Source of the DNA: Chloroflexota bacterium
GTDB lineage: Bacteria; Chloroflexota; Anaerolineae; Aggregatilineales; J027
NCBI GenBank assembly: GCA_024434115.1
Contig: QMIT01000001.1
Span: 248,001 to 312,000, forward strand
Direction: 5' to 3'
Length of the DNA: 64,000 nt
Positions 19,395 to 28,639 of the stretch are shown piece by piece. The position numbers and the translations under genes were made by a program. The number at the start of each line of letters is the position of its first letter. Positions within the stretch are counted from its first letter, which is position 1. The notes under the pieces were generated by a model that ran no database searches, was not told the origin of the DNA, and worked only from the letters and a program-made list of their open reading frames with translations.

Positions 19395-19420
19395 TGGGGA
19401 TAAATTACACGGACACCCCA

Positions 19421-19921
19421 ATGGACTACTTCAAAGACCTCGTGCAAGACCAAGTTCAGGGCCAATTGTGGCAAACCGATCCAGGTGTTGTCTTGGTCAT
19501 GGGCGATGTCTCCCTGCCAAAGCACCTCACCGCATCCGCAACCCTCTTGGCAGGAGGCAACTTCATTATGCGTTATGCCATCCCCTACTTGGGCATGAGC
19601 CACTTATCCGTTGTGCCAAGCATGTTTGTCTCCGAACGTGGCGCGGTCTTGACGGGTTGGACGGGGTGGAATTTTGGCGTAGGCAACTATCAACTCTACC
19701 CACGTGCCGAATTCTATGGCTTGCGCTCCGATGGCGAAAAAGCCCAATCCTACCTGCGCGAACTCGATTTTGGTGCTGATTTGCGGGTACTGGCCTATCA
19801 CAAAAACGACGACCTCCTGCCCATCACCCAAGTGGATTATTTGATTTATGCCCCCTCCCTTACCCCGCCGCCCTTTTTAGAACAATCCCTCCCCACACCC
19901 CCCGACGAAAATAACGCATAG
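19421..19921 (+). CDS. Hypothetical protein, cytoplasmic
   Basis: 166 aa from the ATG at 19421 (MDYFKDLVQDQVQ); a GTG at 19394 would add nine residues but has no room for a ribosome site. The N-terminal part is helical, the middle is glycine- and aromatic-rich (GWTGWNFGVGNYQLYPRAEFYG), and the tail is proline-rich and acidic (TPPPFLEQSLPTPPDENN). No transmembrane helix or known motif is seen. It lies 73 nt after pckA in the same direction and could be read through from it. Confidence 0.65.
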   Translation: MDYFKDLVQDQVQGQLWQTDPGVVLVMGDVSLPKHLTASATLLAGGNFIMRYAIPYLGMSHLSVVPSMFVSERGAVLTGWTGWNFGVGNYQLYPRAEFYGLRSDGEKAQSYLRELDFGADLRVLAYHKNDDLLPITQVDYLIYAPSLTPPPFLEQSLPTPPDENNA

Positions 19922-20132
19922 TCCGCCTTATCACATTTGCCAAACCTTAACGGCCAATTATGGCTTTCCACCATGCCAAGTGCCATCACTTGACAAGTGC
20001 ATCCCGTTTTATACCTCCCATTCTGATCTTTGTCCCATCCTTGTTATCAGGATGTGTTGCGCATATCTCGCCAATTTGTAGTATCCTATAGCGCGTTGTG
20101 TTGATGCTCGTAAATGGCTAAGGAGTTTTCTT

Positions 20133-21332
20133 GTGAAACGAATGCGCGTATTCCTCTTTGCGCTGCTTATCCTGCTGATTGGTGCTGCCGGACACGTACT
20201 TCCCGCCAAAGGGCAGGGTGGCTACCAATGGCCTGCACCGCTGAATCCCGGCCAAATGCCGACCAATAATCCAATGCTGCCACCCGTAACCGCCATGCCG
20301 ACGCCCCCGCTCCCAGAGCCATTGATCCCCGGCACGCTGTTTTTTAATATTCAGGATTTTTCCGATGGCTATCGTATCCTCAATCTGACGCTCGACAGCC
20401 GTCTATACGCCTATAACATCAGCAACCGAGATGGGGTTTATCCGGTCAGCAACAATGGACAATATGGCATCGTTAAGGAATTGGAAAATGAAACGACCTC
20501 CACCTGTGCCATCATTGATTTGCTGACAGGCTTGGAAGTGGATCGCTTCGAGACTGACAGCGCTTGTGCCGCCACCTTCTGGTCACCCGACAGTACCCGT
20601 ATTCTGTTTACCACCCTCGACGAACAAGGCAATTCAGCCCTCGCTATCCGCCAAGATGCCCAAAATACGCTCTTCCGGCCCCGTCCGGCAGGTGAGGTAG
20701 ACATGGGTGGGATTTCACCCGAGGCCAATTTCATCTACATCGCGCAGGGGTGGGTCTCCGACTCGGTAGTGACATTCGACATGGGTTTGCAGGGGGCGCT
20801 TTCTCAGCAGTTGTTTGCGCGGGTGGGGGCATTGGACGCCGCCTATCCTGCCAAAGACTTGACCTTAGAGCAGACGGGACGCCGTTTTGTAGCATGGCGT
20901 TCTGCCCAACCACTGGAAAGTTTCTTCCGGGGGTTGTGGCTGACTGACGTGGCTGATGAAGGCAACAGTTTCCCCTTGGCTCCCGCCGGTACAATCGCGT
21001 GGTTTTCGGCCTATGCCCCCGACGATACGGCAATCGTCTATTGGGCGGCCACCGAGGGCGCATTTGGCCCAGTTCATCCGCTGCGACTGGTGGTGTATGT
21101 TCCGGCTACCGATGAACAAAAGGTGCTGCTGCAATTCGACGGCCCCTCCGGTGAAAACCTCGTCACCCGTCCGGGCATTATTGTATGGAATCCCGAAGGC
21201 ATCTATTTCCATATTTCGCAGCAAGAAGGCGCACCCAGCCCCTTGCAGACCGGGACCTACCGTATTCAACCCGATGGCTCAAATCTGGAATATGTCACGC
21301 CGGAATTGCTGTGGAGCAGTTTGCTACCCTGA
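20133..21332 (+). CDS. Secreted TolB-like propeller protein
   Basis: 399 aa with a signal peptide (MKRMRVFLFALLILLIGAAGHVLPAKG). After a Pro-rich linker (PNPMLPPVTAMPTPPLPEP-like), the body has repeated beta units such as SNNGQYGIVKE, WSPDSTRILFTTLDEQGNSAL, ISPEANFIYIA and YAPDDTAIVYWA, typical of PD40/TolB-type beta-propellers. Such domains usually serve as binding surfaces; no enzyme motif is visible. TAAGGAG at 20120-20126 lies before the GTG start. The 211-bp region upstream holds its promoter but nothing else I can name. Confidence 0.75.
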   Translation: MKRMRVFLFALLILLIGAAGHVLPAKGQGGYQWPAPLNPGQMPTNNPMLPPVTAMPTPPLPEPLIPGTLFFNIQDFSDGYRILNLTLDSRLYAYNISNRDGVYPVSNNGQYGIVKELENETTSTCAIIDLLTGLEVDRFETDSACAATFWSPDSTRILFTTLDEQGNSALAIRQDAQNTLFRPRPAGEVDMGGISPEANFIYIAQGWVSDSVVTFDMGLQGALSQQLFARVGALDAAYPAKDLTLEQTGRRFVAWRSAQPLESFFRGLWLTDVADEGNSFPLAPAGTIAWFSAYAPDDTAIVYWAATEGAFGPVHPLRLVVYVPATDEQKVLLQFDGPSGENLVTRPGIIVWNPEGIYFHISQQEGAPSPLQTGTYRIQPDGSNLEYVTPELLWSSLLP

Positions 21333-21365
21333 AAGTGGTTGCCAATCGGACGATTAGCGGTTTAT

Positions 21366-21398
21366 TCCCCAACGCGGGTCTTGCGTCTCCGTTGGGGA
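21366..21398. terminator. Hairpin after the propeller gene
   Basis: TCCCCAACG (21366-21374) pairs perfectly with CGTTGGGGA (21390-21398), with a 15-nt loop. The downstream T content is low, so strong intrinsic termination is uncertain. Confidence 0.5.
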
Positions 21399-21490
21399 TG
21401 GTCTACACTCTCCCGCGCTTTTGGCTTAACACACAAGAATATAAACAACATGCTGCTCCATAAATGGGGGGCAGTTGAAGGAGCTTTGCA

Positions 21491-22129
21491 ATGATGTTGA
21501 AGTCTCATGCTTTTTGGGGGAAACGTGCTGTCTTTGCCCTAGTAATCGTGGCCGCATTTTTAGCAGGCACCGTTGCCAATCAATTTCAGGCGGCACAAGC
21601 CGAACCCAACCGCGATGGGTTTAGCAATCAGATTATTGAAATTTCGTCCGGCGTGACCCGCGATAACCCGGTAGTGGTCTATGCTCTGCCCGATTCAACC
21701 TCGCAAAAACTCGATACCCTGTTGTGGGGGGATCGTGTGTTGTATCGTGGTATCGAACAAACCGACCCGGCGGGTGTCCGTTGGCGTCAGGTAGATTTGG
21801 CCGAGGGCATTACGGGCTGGATCACCGCCAGCTTGGATGACCTCAACACTAAGCGCTTGGTTATCAGCGACGCCGTATTCACCACCCCCGGCATTGGTGT
21901 TGGTGTAACGATCACCGTTGCCGCCGATGGTGCAGGGGCGAATCTACGTGAAAATCCCACCGTTGGCGCGACTCGCGTCCGCAAATTGACTGCTGGCGAG
22001 ACCCTGACTGTTGTCGCTGGCCCCTATCAAGCTGAATATTTTGTCTGGTGGCAGGTACAAGATGCCAGTGGCGCGATGGGCTGGGTCGTGGACGTGCAGG
22101 CGTGGTTTACCGCTTCGGTAGCCCAATAA
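21491..22129 (+). CDS. Secreted or anchored bacterial SH3-domain protein
   Basis: 212 aa. An N-terminal hydrophobic segment (about 11-33, VFALVIVAAFLAGTVANQF) forms a signal peptide or anchor. Two SH3b-like units follow: one around 50-120 (VVVYALPDSTSQKL... GITGWIT) and one around 140-205 (GANLRENPTVGATRVRKLTAGETL... GAMGWVVD). SH3b modules commonly bind cell-wall or extracellular ligands. GAAGGAG (21477-21483) precedes the ATG. It ends at a good terminator and is convergent with the solute-binding protein gene. Confidence 0.82.
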   Translation: MMLKSHAFWGKRAVFALVIVAAFLAGTVANQFQAAQAEPNRDGFSNQIIEISSGVTRDNPVVVYALPDSTSQKLDTLLWGDRVLYRGIEQTDPAGVRWRQVDLAEGITGWITASLDDLNTKRLVISDAVFTTPGIGVGVTITVAADGAGANLRENPTVGATRVRKLTAGETLTVVAGPYQAEYFVWWQVQDASGAMGWVVDVQAWFTASVAQ

Positions 22130-22160
22130 CTGCTCGTCATCCTCAATTGAACTGAATTGC

Positions 22161-22190
22161 ACAGGCGGGTTCATGGACTCGCCTGTTTTG
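22161..22190 (+). terminator. Terminator after the SH3 gene, overlapping the end of the opposite gene
   Basis: ACAGGCG (22161-22167) pairs with CGCCTGT (22180-22186), two further inner pairs extend it, and TTTTG follows. The right arm lies inside the last codons of the minus-strand gene ending at 22171. Confidence 0.75.
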
Positions 22191-23478
22191 TTGTTGGATT
22201 TATTGGGGCATCCTCATTCAAAATCTCATTGGCAAGGTCGTTGAGCGCCGATAACTCCCGTTCCAGCGTCATTGGGCCATCTAAAATCCGCCCGATGGCA
22301 AATTCGATTTCCAACCGCACCACATCTTGCGCCGCCACGCTTGGCTCAAAATAGCCCCCTTGATTCGCCATCTCCCACGCCGTCCGCCATTGTGGATAAA
22401 AATCATCGACCATCATCTCCCATGCCGATAATCGAATCGGCAAGCTACCTGTCGCCCGGTTCCACGCTGCATTGATTTCCGGCGAGACCCACCAGCGCAA
22501 AAACAGCCATGCCGCGAGATCAGCCTCCGGTGAATGGCTAAAAATACTGAGTATCGGGCCGGAAATATAGGGTTTGTTGGAGATGGGGGCAATGTCCCAC
22601 TCAAACGGGTTTTTGTTAATGGCCTCCCGAATAATAGATAGAGCCGACGTACTGCCAAAATAAAACAGGGCACGACCTGCCGTAAATTCATCTTGTGCTG
22701 CGAACGAGGTCGTTTGACGGACAATGCAGCCTTCCTCCAGCAGCCCTATCATCATTTCAAGCGACTTGTGCATCCCCTCAGTGTTTAGCGTATAAGCACC
22801 TGCGTCGAAAATCGTATTGCCATTCGTTGCCGCCAAACCTGCCCAAACTGGAGCGCGTGTCTCTAATTGAAAAGCCGGGGCGTCGGTTTGTGCAAAATAT
22901 TCGCAGGCCATTTCACGCAATTCGCCTAAATTGGCTGGCAGGGATTCAAAACCAATTTCCTTGAGTGCCTTCATGTTGACATACAACGTTTCGGCAAACA
23001 GGCGTTCGGGCCAACCTAACTGGATATTGGTAAATGGGTCATACCCTAATTCCGATATGCCGGGGACAAAATCGGCCTCATCATAAAACCCCCACTCCGC
23101 ATCTTGGATAAATGGGGTTAAATCCAAAACAGGGCCACCCAATGCAAACGTGGCCGTTTCATATGGTGCGGCGACAAATAGATTGGGCAGGGCGCGATTT
23201 TCCGGCGGGGTGGTCAATTGCAGGATGATCTGGTCATAGAGCAAACCGGGATTTTGCCAACTGCGCGGTTCAACGGTAATCTTCCACTCGTTTTCCGTAT
23301 TGAATTGCGCCACTAGCTCATTTAATGCCCTTTCGCGTTCACCCGTGTGGGGATGCCAAAAAATGATGGTCTGACCAATCGGGTCAACTGTTTGGGCATG
23401 GCTATTGGCAGATGGCAGCATGATAGCGATCAGAAGCGTGGTCAGGCAGCAGAATAGGAAGTGGGTTGGTGATTTCAA
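22171..23478 (-). CDS. Extracellular solute-binding protein (ABC sugar-type), orphan
   Basis: 435 aa. It has a signal peptide (hydrophobic core LFCCLTTLLIAIMLPSA, cleavage after SHA). The mature protein opens IIFWHPHTGERERALNELVAQFNTENEW, typical of family 1 (sugar/polyol) binding proteins, and ends with the WWVSPEINAAWNRATGSLPIR block of that family. It would capture a ligand for an ABC importer, but no permease or ATPase gene is adjacent. The start is a TTG at 23478, with GAGGG about 10 nt upstream; the signal peptide requires this start. It is divergent from the metallopeptidase gene with only 57 nt between. Confidence 0.85.
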   Translation of the reverse strand: MKSPTHFLFCCLTTLLIAIMLPSANSHAQTVDPIGQTIIFWHPHTGERERALNELVAQFNTENEWKITVEPRSWQNPGLLYDQIILQLTTPPENRALPNLFVAAPYETATFALGGPVLDLTPFIQDAEWGFYDEADFVPGISELGYDPFTNIQLGWPERLFAETLYVNMKALKEIGFESLPANLGELREMACEYFAQTDAPAFQLETRAPVWAGLAATNGNTIFDAGAYTLNTEGMHKSLEMMIGLLEEGCIVRQTTSFAAQDEFTAGRALFYFGSTSALSIIREAINKNPFEWDIAPISNKPYISGPILSIFSHSPEADLAAWLFLRWWVSPEINAAWNRATGSLPIRLSAWEMMVDDFYPQWRTAWEMANQGGYFEPSVAAQDVVRLEIEFAIGRILDGPMTLERELSALNDLANEILNEDAPINPTTKQASP

Positions 23479-23535
23479 TCCGGCAGGCCCTCATGTGGGT
23501 AAATATACAAAACAAAGATTAATCGGAGCAGCACA

Positions 23536-24882
23536 ATGAAACAAGGCTTTTTTGCATTAGCGAGTTTATTGCTTGTAGGGACATTTGTTTTAGTGGTGGT
23601 ATTCGGTGGGCCAGCATTGGCGACGGGCCGTCCACAGCAGCCTTTTTTGCCAACCGCCACCTTCTTACCCGTTGAGAATTTGGAATATACGCTTGAAACC
23701 GTCGCCTTGACCGCTGACCCTATTGTATTTGACGATCAGACCGTTGATGGTTATGTCTTTTCTAATATGACCTATGTGACCCAATACCCACAGGGGATGC
23801 AGTTCACCGCGACCATTACCCCACCCGAAGGCCGCGAAATTCTCGCCGTCAATGTCATGTATGAATCAGCGGGGGGTGGCAAAGGTCGTGCTCAAGCGGA
23901 TTTGACTGCCAATCCCAACGAATGGCAGGGGGTTCCTTTTGATCGTGGCGGCCTCCCCCCGTGGCAAAAATTTAAGATCACCTTCCGTGTCAGCGATGAT
24001 TCCGGCGCGTCTATCGAGACAACTCCGGTGGATGTCGTCTACATTGACCCAACCCGCGAGTGGTATCGTATCGAAAGCCAAGATGTTATCGCTTATTGGT
24101 TCGACTTCCCGGAGGAATTAGGTGTCGAGGTCGTGACGGCCTTTGTCCAAGTGCGCGATAAATATGAAAAAGGCTTTGGTGGTTTGCTGCCTTTCAAGCC
24201 AATCGTGGTCATTTTCCCTCCCGGCGATTCCATTGGCGAATTTGAGCCGGGCGGCATTGCCAATCCCCGTACCACCGGGCAAGCCAGTGATGATACCCAG
24301 TCGGCGGTACTGCGTGTACGGGGTTTGGAGATTGAGGAGATTCGCAAGGATTGTATCTGGAACGAACCGCGTGATTTGGCATGGCAGATGCGTTTTGCCG
24401 CTTCAGTGGCGACCCATGAAGTGGCCCATCTCTATCAATTTGAATTTTTTGATGGTCGTGGCCCCGCATGGTGGATTGAAGGGCAGGCGACCTTTTTTGA
24501 AACTGATTCTGGCCCATTCGATCAGCGGATGCGCCATTTAGCCGAAATGGGGGTGGATTTGGCGACCCTGCAAGATCAAGGGCCAAGTGGCATGGTCGGC
24601 TCACCTGCGGCGGATGGCTGCACCCATCTCGGTTATGAAATGGGCACTTCCTTTATCAATTGGCTGGTCAATACCTATGGCGGTTATGACATGCACCGTC
24701 AAATTGTCGAATTGATGGATTCCAATGTCAGTTTACCAGAAGCATTAGAGCAAGTGACGGGTGTTTCATTTTTGGATTTGGAGCGTCAATGGCGCACCTA
24801 TATTGGCTTAAATCCTGAGCCTGTGATAATCCCTACGCTCGAATATCAGTTCCCTGCTACCGCCACCCCCTTCGGACAATAA
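23536..24882 (+). CDS. Secreted gluzincin-type zinc metallopeptidase
   Basis: 448 aa with a signal peptide (MKQGFFALASLLLVGTFVLVVVFG, then GPALATG). An N-terminal beta-rich region (40-175) precedes a catalytic domain with the zinc motif HEVAH, followed about 15 residues later by WWIEGQATFFE, which supplies the third (Glu) ligand. This is the peptidase MA-like gluzincin arrangement. A DGCTHLGYEMGTSFINWLVNTYGG block follows, as in those families. It probably acts outside the membrane on unknown protein or peptide substrates. The ATG at 23536 has only a weak GGAG nearby. Confidence 0.82.
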   Translation: MKQGFFALASLLLVGTFVLVVVFGGPALATGRPQQPFLPTATFLPVENLEYTLETVALTADPIVFDDQTVDGYVFSNMTYVTQYPQGMQFTATITPPEGREILAVNVMYESAGGGKGRAQADLTANPNEWQGVPFDRGGLPPWQKFKITFRVSDDSGASIETTPVDVVYIDPTREWYRIESQDVIAYWFDFPEELGVEVVTAFVQVRDKYEKGFGGLLPFKPIVVIFPPGDSIGEFEPGGIANPRTTGQASDDTQSAVLRVRGLEIEEIRKDCIWNEPRDLAWQMRFAASVATHEVAHLYQFEFFDGRGPAWWIEGQATFFETDSGPFDQRMRHLAEMGVDLATLQDQGPSGMVGSPAADGCTHLGYEMGTSFINWLVNTYGGYDMHRQIVELMDSNVSLPEALEQVTGVSFLDLERQWRTYIGLNPEPVIIPTLEYQFPATATPFGQ

Positions 24883-24901
24883 TTGCGGGTTAATGGAAAA
24901 G

Positions 24902-24930
24902 GCCATGAGTTTTCACTAACTACTCATGGC
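24902..24930. terminator. Bidirectional terminator
   Basis: GCCATGAG (24902-24909) pairs with CTCATGGC (24923-24930), with a 13-nt loop. It lies exactly between the convergent stops at 24882 and 24931. The minus side is followed by CTTTTCC. Confidence 0.65.
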
Positions 24931-25323
24931 TTATCCGAATAAAAAACGATTGATTGATTCAACGGTTGTTCCTTCATTTAGCTCCAAAACTCCATAATGA
25001 GGGTCCATATCTACCGATAAAAATAGCGGATAGCTTGAGGGAACAAATTGCCTATGCCATATGATGAAAGTGGCGGAATCAAGGCTTGGATCCAATGCCA
25101 CTGAGTTCCCGTATAGTTGGATAGGTGTTCCGACCTCACCATCAATTGCAGTTGGTATTTGACAGTATAAGAGGATGAAATTGCTTGTTGGTTCAAAGAA
25201 TTCAGTGGAAGGCCACTTTTTCTCGATTTCTTGCCGATAAATTTTGGGGTCAATCTCAAAATCTATTTTTTGCTGACGCTCTATGGCAGGATTGGAAAAA
25301 GTAATCCAAAATGTTACGCTCAA
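24931..25323 (-). CDS. Hypothetical small protein
   Basis: 130 aa, starting at a TTG at 25323 (MSVTFWITFSNPA) with GAGGG about 12 nt upstream. No signal peptide or membrane helix is seen. It has a beta/aromatic-rich composition (FFEPTSNFILLYCQIP, TFIIWHRQFVPSSYPLFLSVDMDP). I recognise no family. Its base use is AT-richer than that of mutS upstream. It could be a small immunity-like or contact protein, but nothing in the context proves this. It is last on the minus strand behind mutS and the RAYT-like gene, 28 nt after the latter. Confidence 0.55.
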   Translation of the reverse strand: MSVTFWITFSNPAIERQQKIDFEIDPKIYRQEIEKKWPSTEFFEPTSNFILLYCQIPTAIDGEVGTPIQLYGNSVALDPSLDSATFIIWHRQFVPSSYPLFLSVDMDPHYGVLELNEGTTVESINRFLFG

Positions 25324-25351
25324 TTGACACCATCCCTCTCTATATTGAAAG

Positions 25352-25861
25352 TTACGGCTGATAGCTGCTATAGGGCCAATCAGCGGGATGACTGACCAAT
25401 CCCAGCGTGACGGGTTTAAAAATCAAATCTGCGACCTTATTGGAGACAGCATAGGGGCTTTCCAACAATTGAGTGTGATACCCCGCCTGCCAAATTTGAT
25501 AGACGGGGGCGTTCCATGCTGGGTTAAAAAACGTGATACTGTCAATCAAATCCTCATCATGCGCCAAAATTTGCTGCGTCAGGCTGAGGGTGCTGGCTTC
25601 CTTAAACGTCTCTACATACAGATGATAATCGCGTTCGGCCTCCACTTCCAACACAAACTGCACGCTCTCTGGCAGCACTACATACCCCCACAACTGATGA
25701 TTGGGGTGGATGGCGGCGGTGGTTGCTTTCAATTGGGCAATCACAGCGGCAGCAAGGTGCGGTTTTGCCAGCAGCGGTGCTTGATTAAACGTCGGTACGC
25801 TGCAAAAAAACCGATACGGCTCATCGGGTTCAGGTGGGTGGCGGTGCAGAGGATTGTGCAT
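25352..25861 (-). CDS. RAYT/Y1-transposase-like protein with a degenerate HUH motif
   Basis: 169 aa. The overall plan follows REP-associated tyrosine transposases (IS200/IS605-like Y1 fold): an N-terminal beta strand (RFFCSVPTF), a strand LWGYVVLPESVQFVLEV where active proteins read MPNHVHLL, a Tyr in PYAVSNKVADLI (Tyr137), and the closing VSHPADWPYSSYQ. Both HUH histidines are replaced (Ser66 and Gln68), so cleavage of DNA is not expected. It starts 8 nt after the mutS stop and is probably cotranscribed, with AGGAG about 13 nt upstream inside the mutS end. Probably a domesticated DNA- or RNA-binding relative. Confidence 0.7.
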   Translation of the reverse strand: MHNPLHRHPPEPDEPYRFFCSVPTFNQAPLLAKPHLAAAVIAQLKATTAAIHPNHQLWGYVVLPESVQFVLEVEAERDYHLYVETFKEASTLSLTQQILAHDEDLIDSITFFNPAWNAPVYQIWQAGYHTQLLESPYAVSNKVADLIFKPVTLGLVSHPADWPYSSYQP

Positions 25862-25869
25862 CAATTACC

Positions 25870-28482
25870 CTACTCCTCTTTTGCCATGCGCTGCAATTCA
25901 TACAGCTTGGTCAGCGCGTCTATCGGCGAGAGGGTGTTAATTTCCAGCTTCCGCAGTTCATCCATCACCGGATGCCGCTTGTCGTCAAACAACGAGATTT
26001 GATAGTCGGAATCCTTTTTGCGCTTTTTAACGCGGAAATCGCTGGCTTGGCTTTCCAATTGTCCCAAAATTTCATTGGCCCGGTTAATCACCGCTTTGGG
26101 AATCCCCGCCAATTTAGCTACATGCACCCCATATGAACGATCCGCCCCTCCCGGCTGAACATGATGCAAAAACACCACATGGTCGCCTTCTTCTGCCACC
26201 GCTACATTGTAATTCCGCACACGTGGCAGGATATTTTCGAGTTCAGTCAGTTCATGATAGTGGGTAGCGAATAGGGTCTTGCAGCCGAGGCGGGGATTAT
26301 TGTGCAGATACTCGACTACCGCACGCGCAATCGCCATACCGTCATAGGTACTCGTCCCGCGTCCAATTTCATCCAAGATCACCAAGCTGGCAGGTGTTCC
26401 ATGTGCCAAAATCGCGGCGGTTTCCGTCATCTCGACCATAAACGTAGATTGTCCAGCATGAATCTCATCCTGTGCGCCGACACGGGCAAAAACGCGGTCT
26501 ACTGGACGGATGGTTGCCGCATCCGCTGGCACGAATGAGCCAATCTGGGCCATCAATACAATCAAGGCCACTTGGCGCATATAGACACTTTTGCCTGCCA
26601 TGTTGGGACCGGTAATGACAATAATCCGCTGATTAGGGTCAAAATAGGCATCGTTCGGGACAAACTGCTCCCCCTGCAAGGTGCGCTCCACGACGGGATG
26701 ACGGCCCTGCTGAATTTCCAATACATCATCTTCGGTCAAGAATGGCCGCACATAGCCATTACGCGCCGCTACCTCAGCAAGCCCGGCGAATACATCTAGA
26801 TGGGCAATGGCGCGGGCTGTTTCGAGCAATGCCTTGCTTTGACTGCCAATAAATTCACACAATTCACGGAACAGGCGGGTTTCGACTTCAAGGGCGCGTT
26901 CTTCGGCGTTGAGGATCAGTGATTCATACTCTTTCAACTGCGGCGTGATATAACGCTCGGCATTGACCAGCGTCTGCTTGCGGAGGTAATCGTCTGGCAC
27001 AAGGTTGGTGTTGGCGTGCGAAACCTCAATGTAATAACCAAAGACCTTGTTAAAGCCGACTTTTAAGCTCTTAATGCCCGTCCGGTTGCGTTCGACATTT
27101 TCCAGATTGTCCACATATTCTTTGGCTTCCCGTACCGCGAAATAAATCCCATCCAACTCATCCGAATATCCCGCCCGAATGACTCCCGTTTGGTTCATTA
27201 GCGCCGGCACTTCGTCGTTGATGGCATTCTCAATTTGCTCCCGAATATCCGGCAGGGGCGCTAACCGTTCGGAGAGGGCGTTCATCTGGGGATGCTCTGC
27301 CACCAGATTGCGTAATTCTGGTACAAGAGCGAGGGTGTTGGATAGGGACTGCAAATCACGCGGGCCAGCTTTGCCCATAATGACCCGATTGGTCAGTCGT
27401 TCAAGGTCAGATACTTGTTTGAGCAGAGCAATCAATTCGGCGCGAAGTGTCCCCTGTGAATAAAAGACCTGCACCGCGTCCAAACGGGCATTGATGCGTT
27501 TAACATCGAGTAGTGGTTGCCCCAGCCAATTCCGCAGCAGGCGTGCCCCCATTGGCGTGACCGTGTGATCGAGTACATCTAACAGCGAACCGCGTGTGCG
27601 GCCTGAACGAAGGGTCTTGATGATTTCCAAATTGGCACGGGTCGAAGCATCTAGCGCCATAAAGCCGGAGGTCGAATACGTGCGGATGGAATTCAGATGT
27701 TCCAATGATGAGGGCTGTGTTTCCCCCAGATAATGCACAATCGCTCCCGCCGCCCGCATCGCCAAGGGCTTTTCTTCCAGCCCATACCCTTCAAGTGTAC
27801 GGACTTCAAACTGTCGCAGCAGAATAGACCGAGCCGCGCCCGCCTCAAAACGATAATCGGGCAAAGGGGTCAAATTGGTGTCAGGCGGCATGGTCACTTT
27901 GCGTTCCATCCAGCTTTGCGCCATCAAAACCTCACGCGGGGTCAAGCGGGCGAGTTCTTCCAAAACGGCTAGGGGAGTGTTTTCTCCTTGAAATTCAGTC
28001 GCTGCGAACTCACCTGTGGTAATATCTACATAAGCGAGTCCTGCATATGACCATGAACCACCGTTGTAGTCCATCTCTGGCACAAGGGCCAAGAGATAGT
28101 TATTTTGGCGGTCAGCCAGCATGGATGGTGCGACTATCGTGCCGGGGGTGACCACTTGCGTAACTTCGCGGGGAACGATGCCATCAACGGGTTCCGATCC
28201 CATTTGGTCTACCACCGCGACGTGATAGCCCTTTTCAATCAGACGGGCAATATAATTTTCCGCCGCGTGAAAAGGCACGCCCGCCATCGGGACGCGCTCG
28301 GATTTACCAAAGGGTCGTCCGGTGAGGGTCAGGTCAAGTTCGCGGGCGACCAGTTCGGCATCGGCATCAAACGTTTCATAAAAATCCCCCATACGAAAGA
28401 AGACAATGGCGTGGGGAAAGTTCTTTTTGATGTCAAGGTACTGCTGACGTGAAGGAGTGTTGCTGGATTGTTTGCGATTCAT
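25870..28482 (-). CDS. mutS: DNA mismatch repair ATPase MutS
   Basis: 870 aa. It starts MNRKQSSNTPSRQQYLDIKKNFP, then the mismatch-binding FFRMGDFYETF (the Phe-x-Glu motif). Domains run mismatch recognition, connector, core/lever, clamp, then the ATPase with Walker A GPNMAGKS, DEIGRGTSTYDG and THYHELTEL. It recognises base mismatches and loops and recruits downstream repair factors. The open frame continues upstream to 28701, but the extra residues lack family similarity and a TATAAT box sits at 28529-28534, so translation starts at the ATG at 28482 or 28485. No mutL is present in the window. Confidence 0.96.
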   Translation of the reverse strand: MNRKQSSNTPSRQQYLDIKKNFPHAIVFFRMGDFYETFDADAELVARELDLTLTGRPFGKSERVPMAGVPFHAAENYIARLIEKGYHVAVVDQMGSEPVDGIVPREVTQVVTPGTIVAPSMLADRQNNYLLALVPEMDYNGGSWSYAGLAYVDITTGEFAATEFQGENTPLAVLEELARLTPREVLMAQSWMERKVTMPPDTNLTPLPDYRFEAGAARSILLRQFEVRTLEGYGLEEKPLAMRAAGAIVHYLGETQPSSLEHLNSIRTYSTSGFMALDASTRANLEIIKTLRSGRTRGSLLDVLDHTVTPMGARLLRNWLGQPLLDVKRINARLDAVQVFYSQGTLRAELIALLKQVSDLERLTNRVIMGKAGPRDLQSLSNTLALVPELRNLVAEHPQMNALSERLAPLPDIREQIENAINDEVPALMNQTGVIRAGYSDELDGIYFAVREAKEYVDNLENVERNRTGIKSLKVGFNKVFGYYIEVSHANTNLVPDDYLRKQTLVNAERYITPQLKEYESLILNAEERALEVETRLFRELCEFIGSQSKALLETARAIAHLDVFAGLAEVAARNGYVRPFLTEDDVLEIQQGRHPVVERTLQGEQFVPNDAYFDPNQRIIVITGPNMAGKSVYMRQVALIVLMAQIGSFVPADAATIRPVDRVFARVGAQDEIHAGQSTFMVEMTETAAILAHGTPASLVILDEIGRGTSTYDGMAIARAVVEYLHNNPRLGCKTLFATHYHELTELENILPRVRNYNVAVAEEGDHVVFLHHVQPGGADRSYGVHVAKLAGIPKAVINRANEILGQLESQASDFRVKKRKKDSDYQISLFDDKRHPVMDELRKLEINTLSPIDALTKLYELQRMAKEE

Positions 28483-28528
28483 CATGAAAATTTTAGGCTT
28501 TTTTCGGTTGGGAAGCAGGTGAGTATCC

Positions 28529-28534
28529 ATTATA
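28529..28534 (-). promoter_or_regulatory. -10 box of the mutS promoter
   Basis: TATAAT on the minus strand, 44 nt ahead of the mutS ATG. A TTGCCT-like -35 lies only about 14 nt upstream, so that half is weak. Confidence 0.5.
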
Positions 28535-28639
28535 ATGTTAATTGTAGCAGGCAAGGGGGAAAAGATGCAGTCTTGAGGAGCCTGCAAGGAGCAAAAACAT
28601 ATTAGAGTGCATTTTAGTAACAGGTGATGGGAGCTACAT

